Below the pieces are notes generated by a model, which was given only the letters and a program-made list of their open reading frames with translations, searched no databases and was not told the origin of the DNA. Position numbers and translations under genes: made by a program. 53,499 bases of DNA from CAVYPR01 sp052145775 (GTDB lineage Bacteria; Actinomycetota; Acidimicrobiia; Acidimicrobiales; RAAP-2), in NCBI GenBank assembly GCA_052145775.1, contig JBKQNY010000094.1, positions 1-53,499 on the forward strand, read 5' to 3'. Below, in pieces: positions 8,481 to 17,856 of this stretch. The number at the start of each line of letters is the position of its first letter. Position 1 is the first letter of the stretch.

Positions 8481-8893
8481 CGGTTCTGCTCCACTTCGGG
8501 GATGGGGGGCACCCGGCCCTTGGATCCGAGACTGCCCGGGAAGAAGCGTTGAAATGCCAGGACCATGCGCATGTCCCCGGTGATCACCATGGCGCCGCGG
8601 ATGACGGCGGCCATGGCGTTCTTCCGGCCCTCGGCGATCTCATTGAAGAGCGTGCGGTCGACGGCCACCACCGCGTCCGCCTTCGCATTCCGGTTGGAAA
8701 CGGCGACTTCGCCTTCCTGCAACGTGACCGCCCACCGTTTGACGCCTGTCTCGCTGGAGACGTCGAAGCGGATGGTCCCCTTGACATCGCGCAGCAGGGG
8801 AATCGAGCCGCGGGTCGACAAGTCGGCAAAGAAGGCCTCGACGGCCTCGTCGTTTCCCGCCGGGGCCCGGGTGTCCGTCTTCGTTCTAGGCAT
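8477..8893 (-). CDS. SCP2 sterol-binding-domain protein
   Basis: A 138-residue protein consisting of one SCP2 (sterol carrier/lipid transfer) domain. Visible hallmarks are a strand-rich N-terminal half (IRFDVSSETGVKRWAVTL), then DAVVAVDRTLFNEIAEGRKN and AVIRGAMVITGDMRMVLAFQRFFP, the usual C-terminal SCP2 helix-strand signature. The start at 8893 follows AGGAGG. The family binds a hydrophobic ligand or acts as a fused accessory domain; the ligand here is unknown. It is the first gene of a two-gene unit with the debranching enzyme, an unexpected partner. Confidence 0.85.
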   Translation of the reverse strand: MPRTKTDTRAPAGNDEAVEAFFADLSTRGSIPLLRDVKGTIRFDVSSETGVKRWAVTLQEGEVAVSNRNAKADAVVAVDRTLFNEIAEGRKNAMAAVIRGAMVITGDMRMVLAFQRFFPGSLGSKGRVPPIPEVEQNR

Positions 8894-9252
8894 GGGACCT
8901 CCTCGACGTCGTGGCCGGAGTGCTTGCTCGGAAGCCGTCGACGCGCACCGACGCTCAACATAACCAATCACGGATGGCGGTGCCGACGAGCCAGAGTGCA
9001 CGGGAGGGCCACGGTGGGGACGCGTGACAGGTGCGCGAACGCGGCGCGTCCCCGCCGGTCCGCCATCCGGGGGGCAGCAGCATGGGTCGCCCGGCAAGTA
9101 GGCCGTAGACGCCTGCCGGCGACCTATTTCCCCGTTCGGGTGTGCACCGGCCGTCCCGCCCGCGGGGTGCCACTTGACGGCCACCGCACCTATCGCCGAT
9201 GGTGGCACCATGCACGGCGGCCCTGGGCGCTGAGGGTCGGGGGAGCACCCGA
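8894..9252. other. Divergent intergenic region
   Basis: This region separates the leftward SCP2/debranching unit from the rightward NADH dehydrogenase, so it must hold promoters for both. A TATGTT hexamer on the minus strand (8957-8962) is the most AT-rich element, but it has no good -35 partner. The NADH dehydrogenase frame is also open from 9199. No RNA gene or other coding frame was found. Confidence 0.4.
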
Positions 9253-10674
9253 ATGGAGCAGCCGAGCGGCTCCGCACGTCGCCACCGAGTGGTGATCGTC
9301 GGTGGTGGATTCGGGGGACTGCCCGCGGCACGGTGGCTGGGGCGCCACCCGGTCGACGTCACCCTCGTCGACCGGCGGAACCACCACCTGTTCCAGCCCC
9401 TCCTCTACCAGGTGGCCACCGGGATGCTCTCGTCCGGGCAGGTCGCGCCGCCGATCCGACACGTCCTCCGACGGCGCAAGAACGTGCGGGTCGAGCTGGC
9501 CGAGGTCACCGACATCGACCTCGACGGTCGCGTCGTCCACGCCGAGGTGCTCGGCTCGCGCCACCTCGAGCTTCCCTACGACAGCCTGATCGTGGCCGCA
9601 GGCGCGGCGCAGTCCTACTTCGGGAACGAGCAGTTCGCGCTCTATGCACCCGGGATGAAGACGGTGTCGGACGCCATGGAGCTCCGTCGAAGGATCTTCG
9701 GGGCCTTCGAGATCGCCGAGATCATCGAAGACCCGGCCGAGCGCGAGGCGTGGCTGACCTTCGTCATCGTGGGGGCCGGCCCGACCGGGGTCGAGCTCGC
9801 CGGCCAGATCCGCGAGCTGGCAGTCCGTTGTCTCAAGGGGGAGTTCCGCCGGTACGCCCCGTCGGCGGCCCGGGTCCTCCTGGTCGACGGGGGCAAGGAG
9901 CCCCTGGCCAACTTTGGCCATGACCTGTCCGGCCGGGCGCGGCGCGAGCTCGAGGAGATGGGGGTCGAGCTCAGGATGGGGCTGCGGGTCGTGGGAGTGG
10001 ACGCAGCTGGCGTGGACCTCGAAGACGGTGACGGTCAGCGGTCCCGGTTCAGCGCGCGCACGGCGATCTGGGCGGCCGGCGTCGAGGCGTCACCCCTCGC
10101 CGCCCAGCTGGCGAAGTCGTCGGGCGCGGAGGTCGACCGGGCGGGACGGGTCAAAGTGAACCCCGACCTGTCGTTGCCGGGGCACCCCGAGGTGTTCGCC
10201 GTCGGCGACATGACGTCGCTGAACGACCTTCCCGGGGTGGCCGAGGTCGCCATGCAGGGGGGGCTCCACGCCGCCAACACGATCGTGCGCGGCCTGAAGG
10301 GGAAGCCGTCGGTCCCGTTCAAGTACCGCGATCTGGGGAGTGTGGCCGCGGTGGGGCGCTTCCGGGCCATCGCCAGCGTCCGCGGGCTCAGGTTGAGCGG
10401 CTTCCCCGGCTGGTTCGTCTGGATGTTCGTGCACCTGGCGTTCCTAGAGGGCTTCGGCAACCGCCTCGCCACCATGCTGCGCTGGTTGCGGGCCATGGTG
10501 GGGCGGGGGAGAGGGGAGCGGGAGTTCAACGTCGCCCACGAGGGCGGGGACCTGAGCCTCCCCGACTCGGTTCGCCACGTCGTCCAGCCCAGCCCGTTAC
10601 CGCTTCTACCGCCGAACCTCGGGGCACCCGAGAACCTCGAGAAAGAAGACCAGGGCGGAGGGGGAGCGCGATGA
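9253..10674 (+). CDS. ndh: Type II NADH dehydrogenase (NDH-2)
   Basis: A 473-residue membrane-associated flavoenzyme that passes electrons from NADH to quinone without pumping protons. The N-terminal FAD-binding fold shows VVIVGGGFGGLPAARWL, followed by NHHLFQPLLYQVATG, a segment diagnostic of NDH-2. The second dinucleotide fold has FVIVGAGPTGVELAGQI for NADH. GHPEVFAVGDMTSL is the C-terminal FAD contact. An amphipathic or hydrophobic tail (WFVWMFVHLAFLEGFGNRL) anchors it to the membrane. The ATG at 9253 is preferred over 9199 because GGGGGAG precedes it and the longer N-terminus is not family-like. It sits just upstream of the cytochrome bd module, a natural terminal partner. Confidence 0.93.
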   Translation: MEQPSGSARRHRVVIVGGGFGGLPAARWLGRHPVDVTLVDRRNHHLFQPLLYQVATGMLSSGQVAPPIRHVLRRRKNVRVELAEVTDIDLDGRVVHAEVLGSRHLELPYDSLIVAAGAAQSYFGNEQFALYAPGMKTVSDAMELRRRIFGAFEIAEIIEDPAEREAWLTFVIVGAGPTGVELAGQIRELAVRCLKGEFRRYAPSAARVLLVDGGKEPLANFGHDLSGRARRELEEMGVELRMGLRVVGVDAAGVDLEDGDGQRSRFSARTAIWAAGVEASPLAAQLAKSSGAEVDRAGRVKVNPDLSLPGHPEVFAVGDMTSLNDLPGVAEVAMQGGLHAANTIVRGLKGKPSVPFKYRDLGSVAAVGRFRAIASVRGLRLSGFPGWFVWMFVHLAFLEGFGNRLATMLRWLRAMVGRGRGEREFNVAHEGGDLSLPDSVRHVVQPSPLPLLPPNLGAPENLEKEDQGGGGAR

Positions 10675-10750
10675 GCGGGCTGCGAGGTCCCGAACCACGC
10701 TTGCGCAATGGCTTGGGCCGCCGACCGGGCGCCCGGAGGAGGATCCTTCG

Positions 10751-12625
10751 ATGAACGGCTTCCCGGCGATCGCCGACTACGCATTCCTCTCGGACTGCGA
10801 GGTCAACTGCCTGATCTCCCCGGACAGCGGGGTTGAGTGGCTGTGCCTCACGCGACCGGACCAACCGAGCGTGTTCGGGGCCATGCTCGACCGCAGGGCC
10901 GGGTACTTCAGGTTCGCCCCCGACGGCACCCGCATCCCGCAGGACCGGCGTTATGTGCCGGGCACGATGGTGCTCGAGACCACGTGGCACACCCCCGCCG
11001 GATGGCTGGTAGTGAAGGACGCGCTGGTAATGGGCCCTGCGCCAACCGAGACCCGCCGCAGCGACTACCGGCGCACCCCGGCCGACACGATGGCCTCGGG
11101 GCTGCTGCTGCGCACCGCCACCTGCATCGACGGACACGTCGAGGTGATCGTCGACTGCCTGCCCGTCTTCGACTATGGCCGGGTCAGCAACACCATGGAG
11201 TACGTCGGCGACGGGTACGGCCTCCTGGCGGTCCGCCCCAAGGAGGGCGACCTCCGCCTGCGCCTGTCCAGCAGCATGCGGCTCGGGGTCGTGGGGCAGC
11301 GGTGCCTGGCCCGGGCCACGCTGTCGCGCGGCGAGTCGGCCTTCGTGGCGCTGTCGTGGGGCGCCACGACCCCGACCACCCTCGCCGAGGCCGCCGAGGC
11401 GATGGAGGCGACGGAAGAGAGCTGGCGCGACTGGCTGAGCGTGTCACAGGTGCCCGATCATCGCTGGCGCCCCTACATCGAGCGCAGCGCCCTCACGCTG
11501 AAGGGCCTCAGCTACGCGCCGACGGGGGCGATCATGGCCGCGGCCACGACCTCGCTCCCCGAGACGCCGGGCGGCGAGCGGAACTGGGACTACCGCTACA
11601 CCTGGGTGCGCGACACGTCGTTCATCCTGCGGGCGCTCAACCGGCTGGGCTTCGAGTGGGAGGCGGTCTCCTTTTTCGCCTTCGTCATGGAGACGGTCCT
11701 CGACGGCAAGGTTCCCGAGACGCCCGACGGGAACTTCCCCATCCAGATCATGTACGGCATCGGAGGCGAGCGCGACCTGACCGAGCATACGCTCGACCAC
11801 CTGTCTGGCTGGCGGGGATCGCGGCCGGTGCGGGTCGGCAACGGCGCCTTCGACCAGCAGCAGCTCGACGTCTGGGGGCTCCTGCTCGATGCGGTGTTGA
11901 CACAGTTGCGGCGCACGCAGATGCAGGTGGCCCAGCCGGCGTGGGAGGGAGTGGCCTCCTTCGTCGAGCAGGCGATCGCCCACCGGCACGACGCCGACCA
12001 GGGGATCTGGGAGGTGCGCGGCGATCCCAAGCAGTTCACCGCTTCCAAGGTCATGTGCTGGGTGGCCGTCGACCGCGGGGTCCGCTTGGCCGAGGACCGC
12101 GGGGACGACGAGCGGGCGGCCCGGTGGCGGGCGGTCGGTGACGAGATCAAGGCGGAGGTGCTGGAGAAGGGCGTCTCGGCCCGTCAGGTCTTCCGTCAGC
12201 ACTACGAGACCGACGACCTCGACGCCGCCCTCCTCCTGATCCCGCACATGGGGTTCCTCCCGCCGGACGACGAGCGCGTCCGCAACACGGTGCTGGCCAT
12301 TGCCGACGAGCTCACCGAGGACGGCCTCGTGCTCCGGTACCGGACCGAGTCGACCGACACCGGGTTCTCGGGCAAGGAGGGCACCTTCACCATCTGCTCC
12401 TTTTGGCTTGTCAGCGCCCTGGCGATGATCGGGGAGATCGAGCGGGCGACGGCGCTCTGCGAGAAGCTCCTCTCCTTCGCCAGTCATCTCCTCCTCTACG
12501 CCGAGGAGATCGACGTGTCCACCGGCCAGCACCTGGGGAACTTCCCCCAGGCGTTCACCCACCTCGCCCTGATCGACGCCGTGTGGCAGCTGATCGAGGC
12601 CGAGCACGGGGCCGGCGGTCAGTAG
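10751..12625 (+). CDS. GH15 glucoamylase/trehalase-type hydrolase
   Basis: A 624-residue cytoplasmic enzyme of glycoside hydrolase family 15. The N-terminal beta domain starts with IADYAFLSDCEVNCLISPDSGVEW, typical of the actinobacterial subgroup. The (alpha/alpha)6 barrel includes RNWDYRYTWVRDTSFILRAL, with the acid-side region, and GKEGTFTICSFWLV, with the probable catalytic-base Glu. No signal peptide is present. Characterised mycobacterial and Streptomyces relatives hydrolyse trehalose, while others are glucoamylases, so both remain possible. The start follows GGAGGA with good spacing. With the debranching-type enzyme at 6414-8480 it suggests alpha-glucan or trehalose turnover. Confidence 0.9.
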   Translation: MNGFPAIADYAFLSDCEVNCLISPDSGVEWLCLTRPDQPSVFGAMLDRRAGYFRFAPDGTRIPQDRRYVPGTMVLETTWHTPAGWLVVKDALVMGPAPTETRRSDYRRTPADTMASGLLLRTATCIDGHVEVIVDCLPVFDYGRVSNTMEYVGDGYGLLAVRPKEGDLRLRLSSSMRLGVVGQRCLARATLSRGESAFVALSWGATTPTTLAEAAEAMEATEESWRDWLSVSQVPDHRWRPYIERSALTLKGLSYAPTGAIMAAATTSLPETPGGERNWDYRYTWVRDTSFILRALNRLGFEWEAVSFFAFVMETVLDGKVPETPDGNFPIQIMYGIGGERDLTEHTLDHLSGWRGSRPVRVGNGAFDQQQLDVWGLLLDAVLTQLRRTQMQVAQPAWEGVASFVEQAIAHRHDADQGIWEVRGDPKQFTASKVMCWVAVDRGVRLAEDRGDDERAARWRAVGDEIKAEVLEKGVSARQVFRQHYETDDLDAALLLIPHMGFLPPDDERVRNTVLAIADELTEDGLVLRYRTESTDTGFSGKEGTFTICSFWLVSALAMIGEIERATALCEKLLSFASHLLLYAEEIDVSTGQHLGNFPQAFTHLALIDAVWQLIEAEHGAGGQ

Positions 12626-12888
12626 GCGGAGGTGCGGCGACCCACGCAGAGCGATGCGCGCCCGGTCCGCTGGCGCGCCCGGTTCCCGCCCCGCTCGTCT
12701 TGCAGCCCCCGTCCGCCGGCAGCGCACCGTGGGTCGGGGCCGCGCCGGCAATCCTGGCCGTGACTGATGTACAGCCCACCGAGTCCGAGCGCGCCGACGC
12801 GGCGTCGGCGCCCGGGCGCGGCGTCCCTCGTGTCGGTTCGGACCCCGTCGTGGCGGGGGACCGGCCCGGTAGGCGTCGGGGAGGTCCG

Positions 12889-14535
12889 GTGGACCCGCGG
12901 CTGCTCGCCTACACCCGGAGCACCCGCCGCTACCTGCTGACGGCGGTCGGTCTGGGGGCGGTCACCGCCGCCCTGGTGGTGCTGCAGGCCTGGCTCATCG
13001 CCGACTCCGTCTCGGGGGCCTTCATCTCCCACCGCGGTCTCCACGGGCTTCGGCTGCCCCTGGCGGCCCTGTTGGCGGTGGTGGTGGCGCGGGCGGCCGT
13101 CGGGTGGGAGTCCGAGCGGGCCGCGCAGCGGGCGGCGGCTCGGGCCAAGAGCGACCTGCGCAACGTCCTGGTGGCACGAGTGGCGGTGCCCGGCGCGACG
13201 GGGCCCGTCCTCTCCGACGCCGGTGAGCTGGCGGTCCTGGCCACCTCGGGGATCGACGCGCTCGACGCCTACTTCGCGCGGTACCTGCCCCAGGTGTTCC
13301 TGGCGGTGATCGTGCCGGTCACCATCCTGGCCGTGGTGGTCGGCCTCGACTGGCTCTCGGCGGTCATCATCGCCGTCACCCTCCCGCTCATCCCTTTGTT
13401 CATGGCCTTGGTCGGAGCCAGCGCCCGCGACCGAGCCCGTGCACAGGTGGAGACGGTCGAGCGGCTGGCCGGCTACTTCCTCGACGTGGTGGCCGGCCTC
13501 CCCACCCTGCGGGTCTTCGGGCGCGCCCAGGGCCAGGCGGCCGCCATCCGGCAGATGACCGACCGCTACCGGCGGGCGACGATGTCGACGCTGCGGGTGA
13601 CGTTCCTGTCGTCGTTGATCCTCGAGCTGCTGGCCACCATGTCGGTGGCGCTGGTGGCGGTCGCCGTCGGACTGCGGCTCCTCGGGGGGCATCTGGGCTT
13701 CCGCACGGCCCTCTTCGTGCTGGTGCTCGCCCCCGAGGCCTACCTGCCGCTGCGGCTCCTCGGCACCAACTACCACGCCAGCACCGAGGGGATGGAGGCC
13801 GCCGCGCAGGTCTTCGAGGTTCTCGACGCCCCCGTCCCCGACCGGGGCACGATCGCCGACGTCCCCGACGTCACCCGGTCCGGCCTGTCGGTGACGGGCC
13901 TCGTCGTGACCTACCCGGGCCGGGGCACGGCGGCCCTCGACGGGCTCTCCCTCTCGGTCTCGCCGGGGGAGACGGTCGCCGTGGTCGGGCCGAGCGGCTG
14001 CGGGAAGTCCACGCTCCTCTCGGTGCTGCTGGGCTTCGTCGTCCCGGGCTCGGGGTGGATCTCGGTCGGCGATGTCGCGCTGGCCGCTCTGGACCCCGAC
14101 GAGTGGCGTCGACAAGTCGCCTGGGTGCCCCAGCGCCCGCACCTGTTCGCGGCGACGGTGGCCGACAACGTCCGTCTGGGGCACCCCGACGCCTCTGAGG
14201 CGGCCCTGGCGCAGGCCGTGTCCGACGCCGGGCTGGGAGAGGTCGTGGCCCGCCTGCCCGACGGGCTCGCCACCGAGCTCGGCGAGAACGGGGCCGGGCT
14301 CTCGGCCGGGGAGCGCCAACGGGTGGCCCTGGCCCGCGCCTTTGTGCGCGATGCGCCGCTGCTGCTGCTCGACGAGCCCACCGCCAACCTCGACGGGCGC
14401 ACCGAGCTGGAGGTCGTGGAGGCGATCGGCCGGCACGCGGTCGGGCGGACCTGCATCGTGGTGGCCCACCGCCCGGCCCTCCTGGGGGTGGCCGACCGGG
14501 TGGTCGACCTCACGGTCACCGGAGCCCGGCCGTGA
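12889..14535 (+). CDS. cydD: Cytochrome bd assembly ABC exporter subunit CydD
   Basis: A 548-residue half-transporter: six membrane helices (about residues 15-300), then a nucleotide-binding domain with VVGPSGCGKSTLL (Walker A), LSAGERQRVALARAF (signature) and LLLLDEPTANLD (Walker B). CydD pairs with CydC to export thiol compounds (cysteine/glutathione in E. coli) and is needed for cytochrome bd maturation. The GTG at 12889 is chosen because GGGGAGG precedes it; the frame is open further upstream, with GTG at 12760 as an alternative. The 263 bases after the GH15 gene show no other feature. Its stop overlaps the cydC start. Confidence 0.92.
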   Translation: MDPRLLAYTRSTRRYLLTAVGLGAVTAALVVLQAWLIADSVSGAFISHRGLHGLRLPLAALLAVVVARAAVGWESERAAQRAAARAKSDLRNVLVARVAVPGATGPVLSDAGELAVLATSGIDALDAYFARYLPQVFLAVIVPVTILAVVVGLDWLSAVIIAVTLPLIPLFMALVGASARDRARAQVETVERLAGYFLDVVAGLPTLRVFGRAQGQAAAIRQMTDRYRRATMSTLRVTFLSSLILELLATMSVALVAVAVGLRLLGGHLGFRTALFVLVLAPEAYLPLRLLGTNYHASTEGMEAAAQVFEVLDAPVPDRGTIADVPDVTRSGLSVTGLVVTYPGRGTAALDGLSLSVSPGETVAVVGPSGCGKSTLLSVLLGFVVPGSGWISVGDVALAALDPDEWRRQVAWVPQRPHLFAATVADNVRLGHPDASEAALAQAVSDAGLGEVVARLPDGLATELGENGAGLSAGERQRVALARAFVRDAPLLLLDEPTANLDGRTELEVVEAIGRHAVGRTCIVVAHRPALLGVADRVVDLTVTGARP

Positions 14536-16373
14536 CGGACGCCGCGGTTCCCGCCACGGCCGGGGCGCACGAGGCGCCGACCCGCGCCGCCGCCTCCCAC
14601 CTGGCGGAGGAGGCGGCACCGGTCTCTCGGACGCTCCGCCTGGCGCGCCCCGCGGCCGGCCGGCTCCTGTGGGCGTCGCTCCTCGGCGCCGGGGCCGTGG
14701 CCGCCTCGATCGGGCTGCTGGCCTCGGCGGCGTGGCTCATCTCTCGGGCCGCCCAGCACCCCGGCGAGTCGGCGCTGGGGATCGCCATCGTCGTCGTCCA
14801 GTTCTGCGGCCTGTCGCGGGGCATCTTCCGCTACTTCGAGCGCCTGGTCGGCCACGAGGCGGCCTTCCGTGCCCTGGCCGACCTGCGGGTCTCGTTCTTC
14901 GGCCGCCTCGAGCCCCTGGCGCCGGCCGGGCTCCCGGCCTTCCGCCGGGGTGACCTGGTGGCCCGTCTCGTCCGTGACGTCGACGAGCAGCAGGACGTCC
15001 TGCTGCGGGTGTGGCCGCCGATCGTCATCGCCGCGCTCGTCGGCCCGGTGACGGTGGCCTTCGTGTGGTGGTTGCTGCCGGCGGCGGGGCTGGCGTTGGG
15101 CGTCTGCCTGCTGCTGGCGGCCACCGCCGTGCCCTGGCTGACCGGTCGCCTGGCCCGGCGCACCGAGGCCCGACAGGCCGGGGCCCGGGGCGAGCTCACG
15201 ACGACCGTCGTGGACCTCATCGAGGGCGCCCCCGACCTCGTCGCCTACGGCGCCATCGGGCCCCAACTGGCCCGGGTCCGCTCGGCCGACGCCGAGCTGT
15301 CCCGCCTGGCCGCCGGCTCGGCCGGCACCACCGGGGTCGGCCTCGGGCTGGCCACCCTGCTGGCCGGCACCGCAATGTGGGCCGGCCTGGTGCTGGGCGT
15401 CGCCGCCGTGCATGCTGGTCGGCTCGGCGGAGTCTGGCTGGCGGCGGTGGCTCTGGTGCCCTTGGCGGCCTTCGAGCTGGTGGCACCGCTGCCTTCCGCC
15501 ACCCAGGCCCTCCAGCGGTGCCGCCGGTCCGCCCGTCGGCTCTTCGGGGTCATGGACGCCTCGGCGCCGGTGGCCGAACCGGTCGAGCCCCTCCCGCTCC
15601 CCGCGTCCCCCCGTTCGCTCGAGTCAGACGCCGTGTCGGCCCGCTATCCAGGGGCCCGGGAGCCGGCCGTGGCCGACGTCAGCCTCTCGGTGCCGCCCGG
15701 CCACCGGGTGGCCGTGGTGGGCCCCAGCGGGGCCGGGAAGTCGTCGCTGGCCTACGTGTGCCTGCGCTTCCTCCCCTACGAGCACGGCTCGGTCCGGCTG
15801 GGGGACGTCGAGCTGGACCGGCTGGCCGGCGACGACGTCCGCACCGCCGTGGGGTACGTGGCCCAGGACGCGCACCTCTTCGACACGACCGTCGCCCAGA
15901 ACCTGCGAGTGGGGCGCCGCGACGCCGGCGGGGAGGAGCTGCGGGAGGTCCTGGGGCGGGTGGGACTGCTCGAATGGCTGGACGGCCTCCCCCAAGGCCT
16001 GGAGACCGACGTCGGCCCGGCCGGCAGCCGCCTTTCGGGCGGCCAGCGGCGCAGGATCGTCGTGGCCCGAGCGCTCCTGGCCCGGTTCGACCTGCTCGTG
16101 CTGGACGAACCGACCGAGCACCTCGACACGGCCGCCGCCGACGCCCTGACGGCCGACCTGCTGACGCTTACCCGGGCGCGCTCGACGATCCTGGTGACCC
16201 ACCGGCTCCTCGGCCTCGAAGCAGTCGATGAGATCGTCCTCCTCGACGGCGGCCGGGTGGTCGAGCGCGGCACCCACGCCCACCTCCTGGCCTCGGACGG
16301 CCGCTACGCCACCTTGTGGCGGGCCGAACGGGCGGCGCTGGGGCGCCCCCCGGAGCCGGCGCCAATGATGTGA
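14532..16373 (+). CDS. cydC: Cytochrome bd assembly ABC exporter subunit CydC
   Basis: A 613-residue half-transporter and partner of CydD. The membrane domain carries GLLASAAWLISRAAQHP, characteristic of CydC. The nucleotide-binding domain shows VVGPSGAGKSSLAYV (Walker A), LSGGQRRRIVVARALL (signature), LLVLDEPTEHLD (Walker B) and VTHRLLGLE (switch His). The start GTG overlaps the cydD stop (GTGA), so the two subunits are translationally coupled. cydA follows 58 bases downstream. Confidence 0.92.
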   Translation: MTDAAVPATAGAHEAPTRAAASHLAEEAAPVSRTLRLARPAAGRLLWASLLGAGAVAASIGLLASAAWLISRAAQHPGESALGIAIVVVQFCGLSRGIFRYFERLVGHEAAFRALADLRVSFFGRLEPLAPAGLPAFRRGDLVARLVRDVDEQQDVLLRVWPPIVIAALVGPVTVAFVWWLLPAAGLALGVCLLLAATAVPWLTGRLARRTEARQAGARGELTTTVVDLIEGAPDLVAYGAIGPQLARVRSADAELSRLAAGSAGTTGVGLGLATLLAGTAMWAGLVLGVAAVHAGRLGGVWLAAVALVPLAAFELVAPLPSATQALQRCRRSARRLFGVMDASAPVAEPVEPLPLPASPRSLESDAVSARYPGAREPAVADVSLSVPPGHRVAVVGPSGAGKSSLAYVCLRFLPYEHGSVRLGDVELDRLAGDDVRTAVGYVAQDAHLFDTTVAQNLRVGRRDAGGEELREVLGRVGLLEWLDGLPQGLETDVGPAGSRLSGGQRRRIVVARALLARFDLLVLDEPTEHLDTAAADALTADLLTLTRARSTILVTHRLLGLEAVDEIVLLDGGRVVERGTHAHLLASDGRYATLWRAERAALGRPPEPAPMM

Positions 16374-16431
16374 CCAATGGTCCTACCCCGGCCGAGGCAG
16401 GGCACATAGCCTTCGGGGGGGAGGCGACGCC

Positions 16432-17847
16432 ATGACCCTGGATCTGTCTCGTTGGCAGTTCTCGATCACGACGATCTACCACTTCCTCTTCGTCCCCATC
16501 ACCATCGGCCTCAGCTTCTTGGTGGCGATCCTCCAGACCATCTGGTATCGGACGGGCAAGGACGAGTACCGCCGCCTGGCGCACTTCTTCGGGCCCCTCT
16601 TGCTGATCAACGTGGCCATCGGCGTGGTGACCGGCCTCGTCATGGAGTTCGAGTTCGGAATGAACTGGTCCGCCTACTCCAAGGAGGTGGGCAACGTCTT
16701 CGGCGGGCCGCTGGCCATGGAGGGGCTGTTGGCCTTCTTCTTGGAGTCGACCTTCCTCGGCCTGTGGATCTTCGGGTGGAACCGCCTCTCGAGACGGTCG
16801 CACCTGGCGTGCATCTGGATGGTGTCGCTGGGCACCGCGGTGTCGGCGGCCTTCATCATGATGGCCAACTCGTGGATGCAGCACCCCGTGGGCTACGTCA
16901 TGGTCCACGGCAAACCGGAGTTGAACGACATCTGGGCCCTCTTCACCAACCCGGTCTTCCTGTGGGGTTACGTCCACGTCCTGCTGGCGTCGTTGGTCAC
17001 CGGCTCGCTGGTCATGTTGTCCATCGCCGCCTGGCAGCTCCGCCGCGGGCGGGAGGTGGAATCGTTCCGCCGGGCGGCCACGGCGTCGATGGTGGTGCTG
17101 GTCCCCGCCGCCATCTTGATCCTCTTCGTCGGCAGCGAGCTGGGCGTGATCGAGGCGAAGTACCAGCCGATGAAGATCGCCGCGGCCGAGGCCCAGTGGA
17201 CAACCTGTCAGCCCTGCAGCTTCTCGCTGTTCCAGATCGGCGGTGGCAAGGACGACAAGACGCCGACGCAGATCGTCTCGGTCCCGCACGTGCTGTCGCT
17301 GCTGGCCACCAACTCGTGGAACGGCAAGGTCGTCGGCCTGAACCAGCTGCAGGCCGAGTACGTGCAGAAGTACGGCCCCGGGACATACGTCCCCAACGTG
17401 TTCATCCAGTACTGGTCGATGCGGGTCATGGCGTACCTCGGCGGACTGGTCTTCCTGCTGGCGTTGTGGGGCCTCTGGTTGCTCCACCGCCGACGACTGG
17501 AGCACTCGAAGTGGTTCCTCCTCGTCGCCACCTGGGCGGTCATCACGCCGTTCGTCATGAACACCGCGGGCTGGCTGCTGACCGAGAGCGGACGGCAGCC
17601 CTGGATCGTCCAGGGACTCATGAAGACGTCCGCCGGGGTCTCGCCCTCGGTGACCGCCGTCGACGTGTGGATCAGCATTGTCGTCTTCGCCGCGCTGTAC
17701 GTGGTGCTCGGCGTGGCCGACGGGTACCTGATGGTGCACTACGGCCGCAAGCACCTCGGCGAGGGAGAGCCCGGGCCGCCGGGGACGGGGGGCGAGCCCG
17801 GGGCCGGAGCAGAGGAGGACGAGCGTGAGCTCGAGCTCGTCTACTAG
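16432..17847 (+). CDS. cydA: Cytochrome bd oxidase subunit I
   Basis: A 471-residue integral membrane protein, the catalytic subunit that oxidises quinol and reduces oxygen to water. Family marks include TTIYHFLFVPITIG with His17 (heme ligand position), GLLAFFLESTFLGLWIFGW with the conserved Glu, WGYVHVLLASLVTG with His182 (heme b558 ligand position) and the ESGRQPW motif near residue 387. The length fits the short Q-loop class. A strong GGGGGGGAGG ribosome-binding site precedes the ATG. It follows cydDC and is followed by cydB after 9 bases. The cydDCAB order is the reverse block order of the common cydABDC. Confidence 0.96.
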   Translation: MTLDLSRWQFSITTIYHFLFVPITIGLSFLVAILQTIWYRTGKDEYRRLAHFFGPLLLINVAIGVVTGLVMEFEFGMNWSAYSKEVGNVFGGPLAMEGLLAFFLESTFLGLWIFGWNRLSRRSHLACIWMVSLGTAVSAAFIMMANSWMQHPVGYVMVHGKPELNDIWALFTNPVFLWGYVHVLLASLVTGSLVMLSIAAWQLRRGREVESFRRAATASMVVLVPAAILILFVGSELGVIEAKYQPMKIAAAEAQWTTCQPCSFSLFQIGGGKDDKTPTQIVSVPHVLSLLATNSWNGKVVGLNQLQAEYVQKYGPGTYVPNVFIQYWSMRVMAYLGGLVFLLALWGLWLLHRRRLEHSKWFLLVATWAVITPFVMNTAGWLLTESGRQPWIVQGLMKTSAGVSPSVTAVDVWISIVVFAALYVVLGVADGYLMVHYGRKHLGEGEPGPPGTGGEPGAGAEEDERELELVY

Positions 17848-17856
17848 GAGGACGCC

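Noticed and set aside
6243..8552. Plus-strand open frame of 769 codons
   Set aside because: It lies antisense to the debranching-enzyme gene, whose domains are clear, and its own sequence is low-complexity.
9190..9252. Longer NADH dehydrogenase start at 9199
   Set aside because: The added 18 residues are not family-like, and the ATG at 9253 has the better ribosome-binding site.
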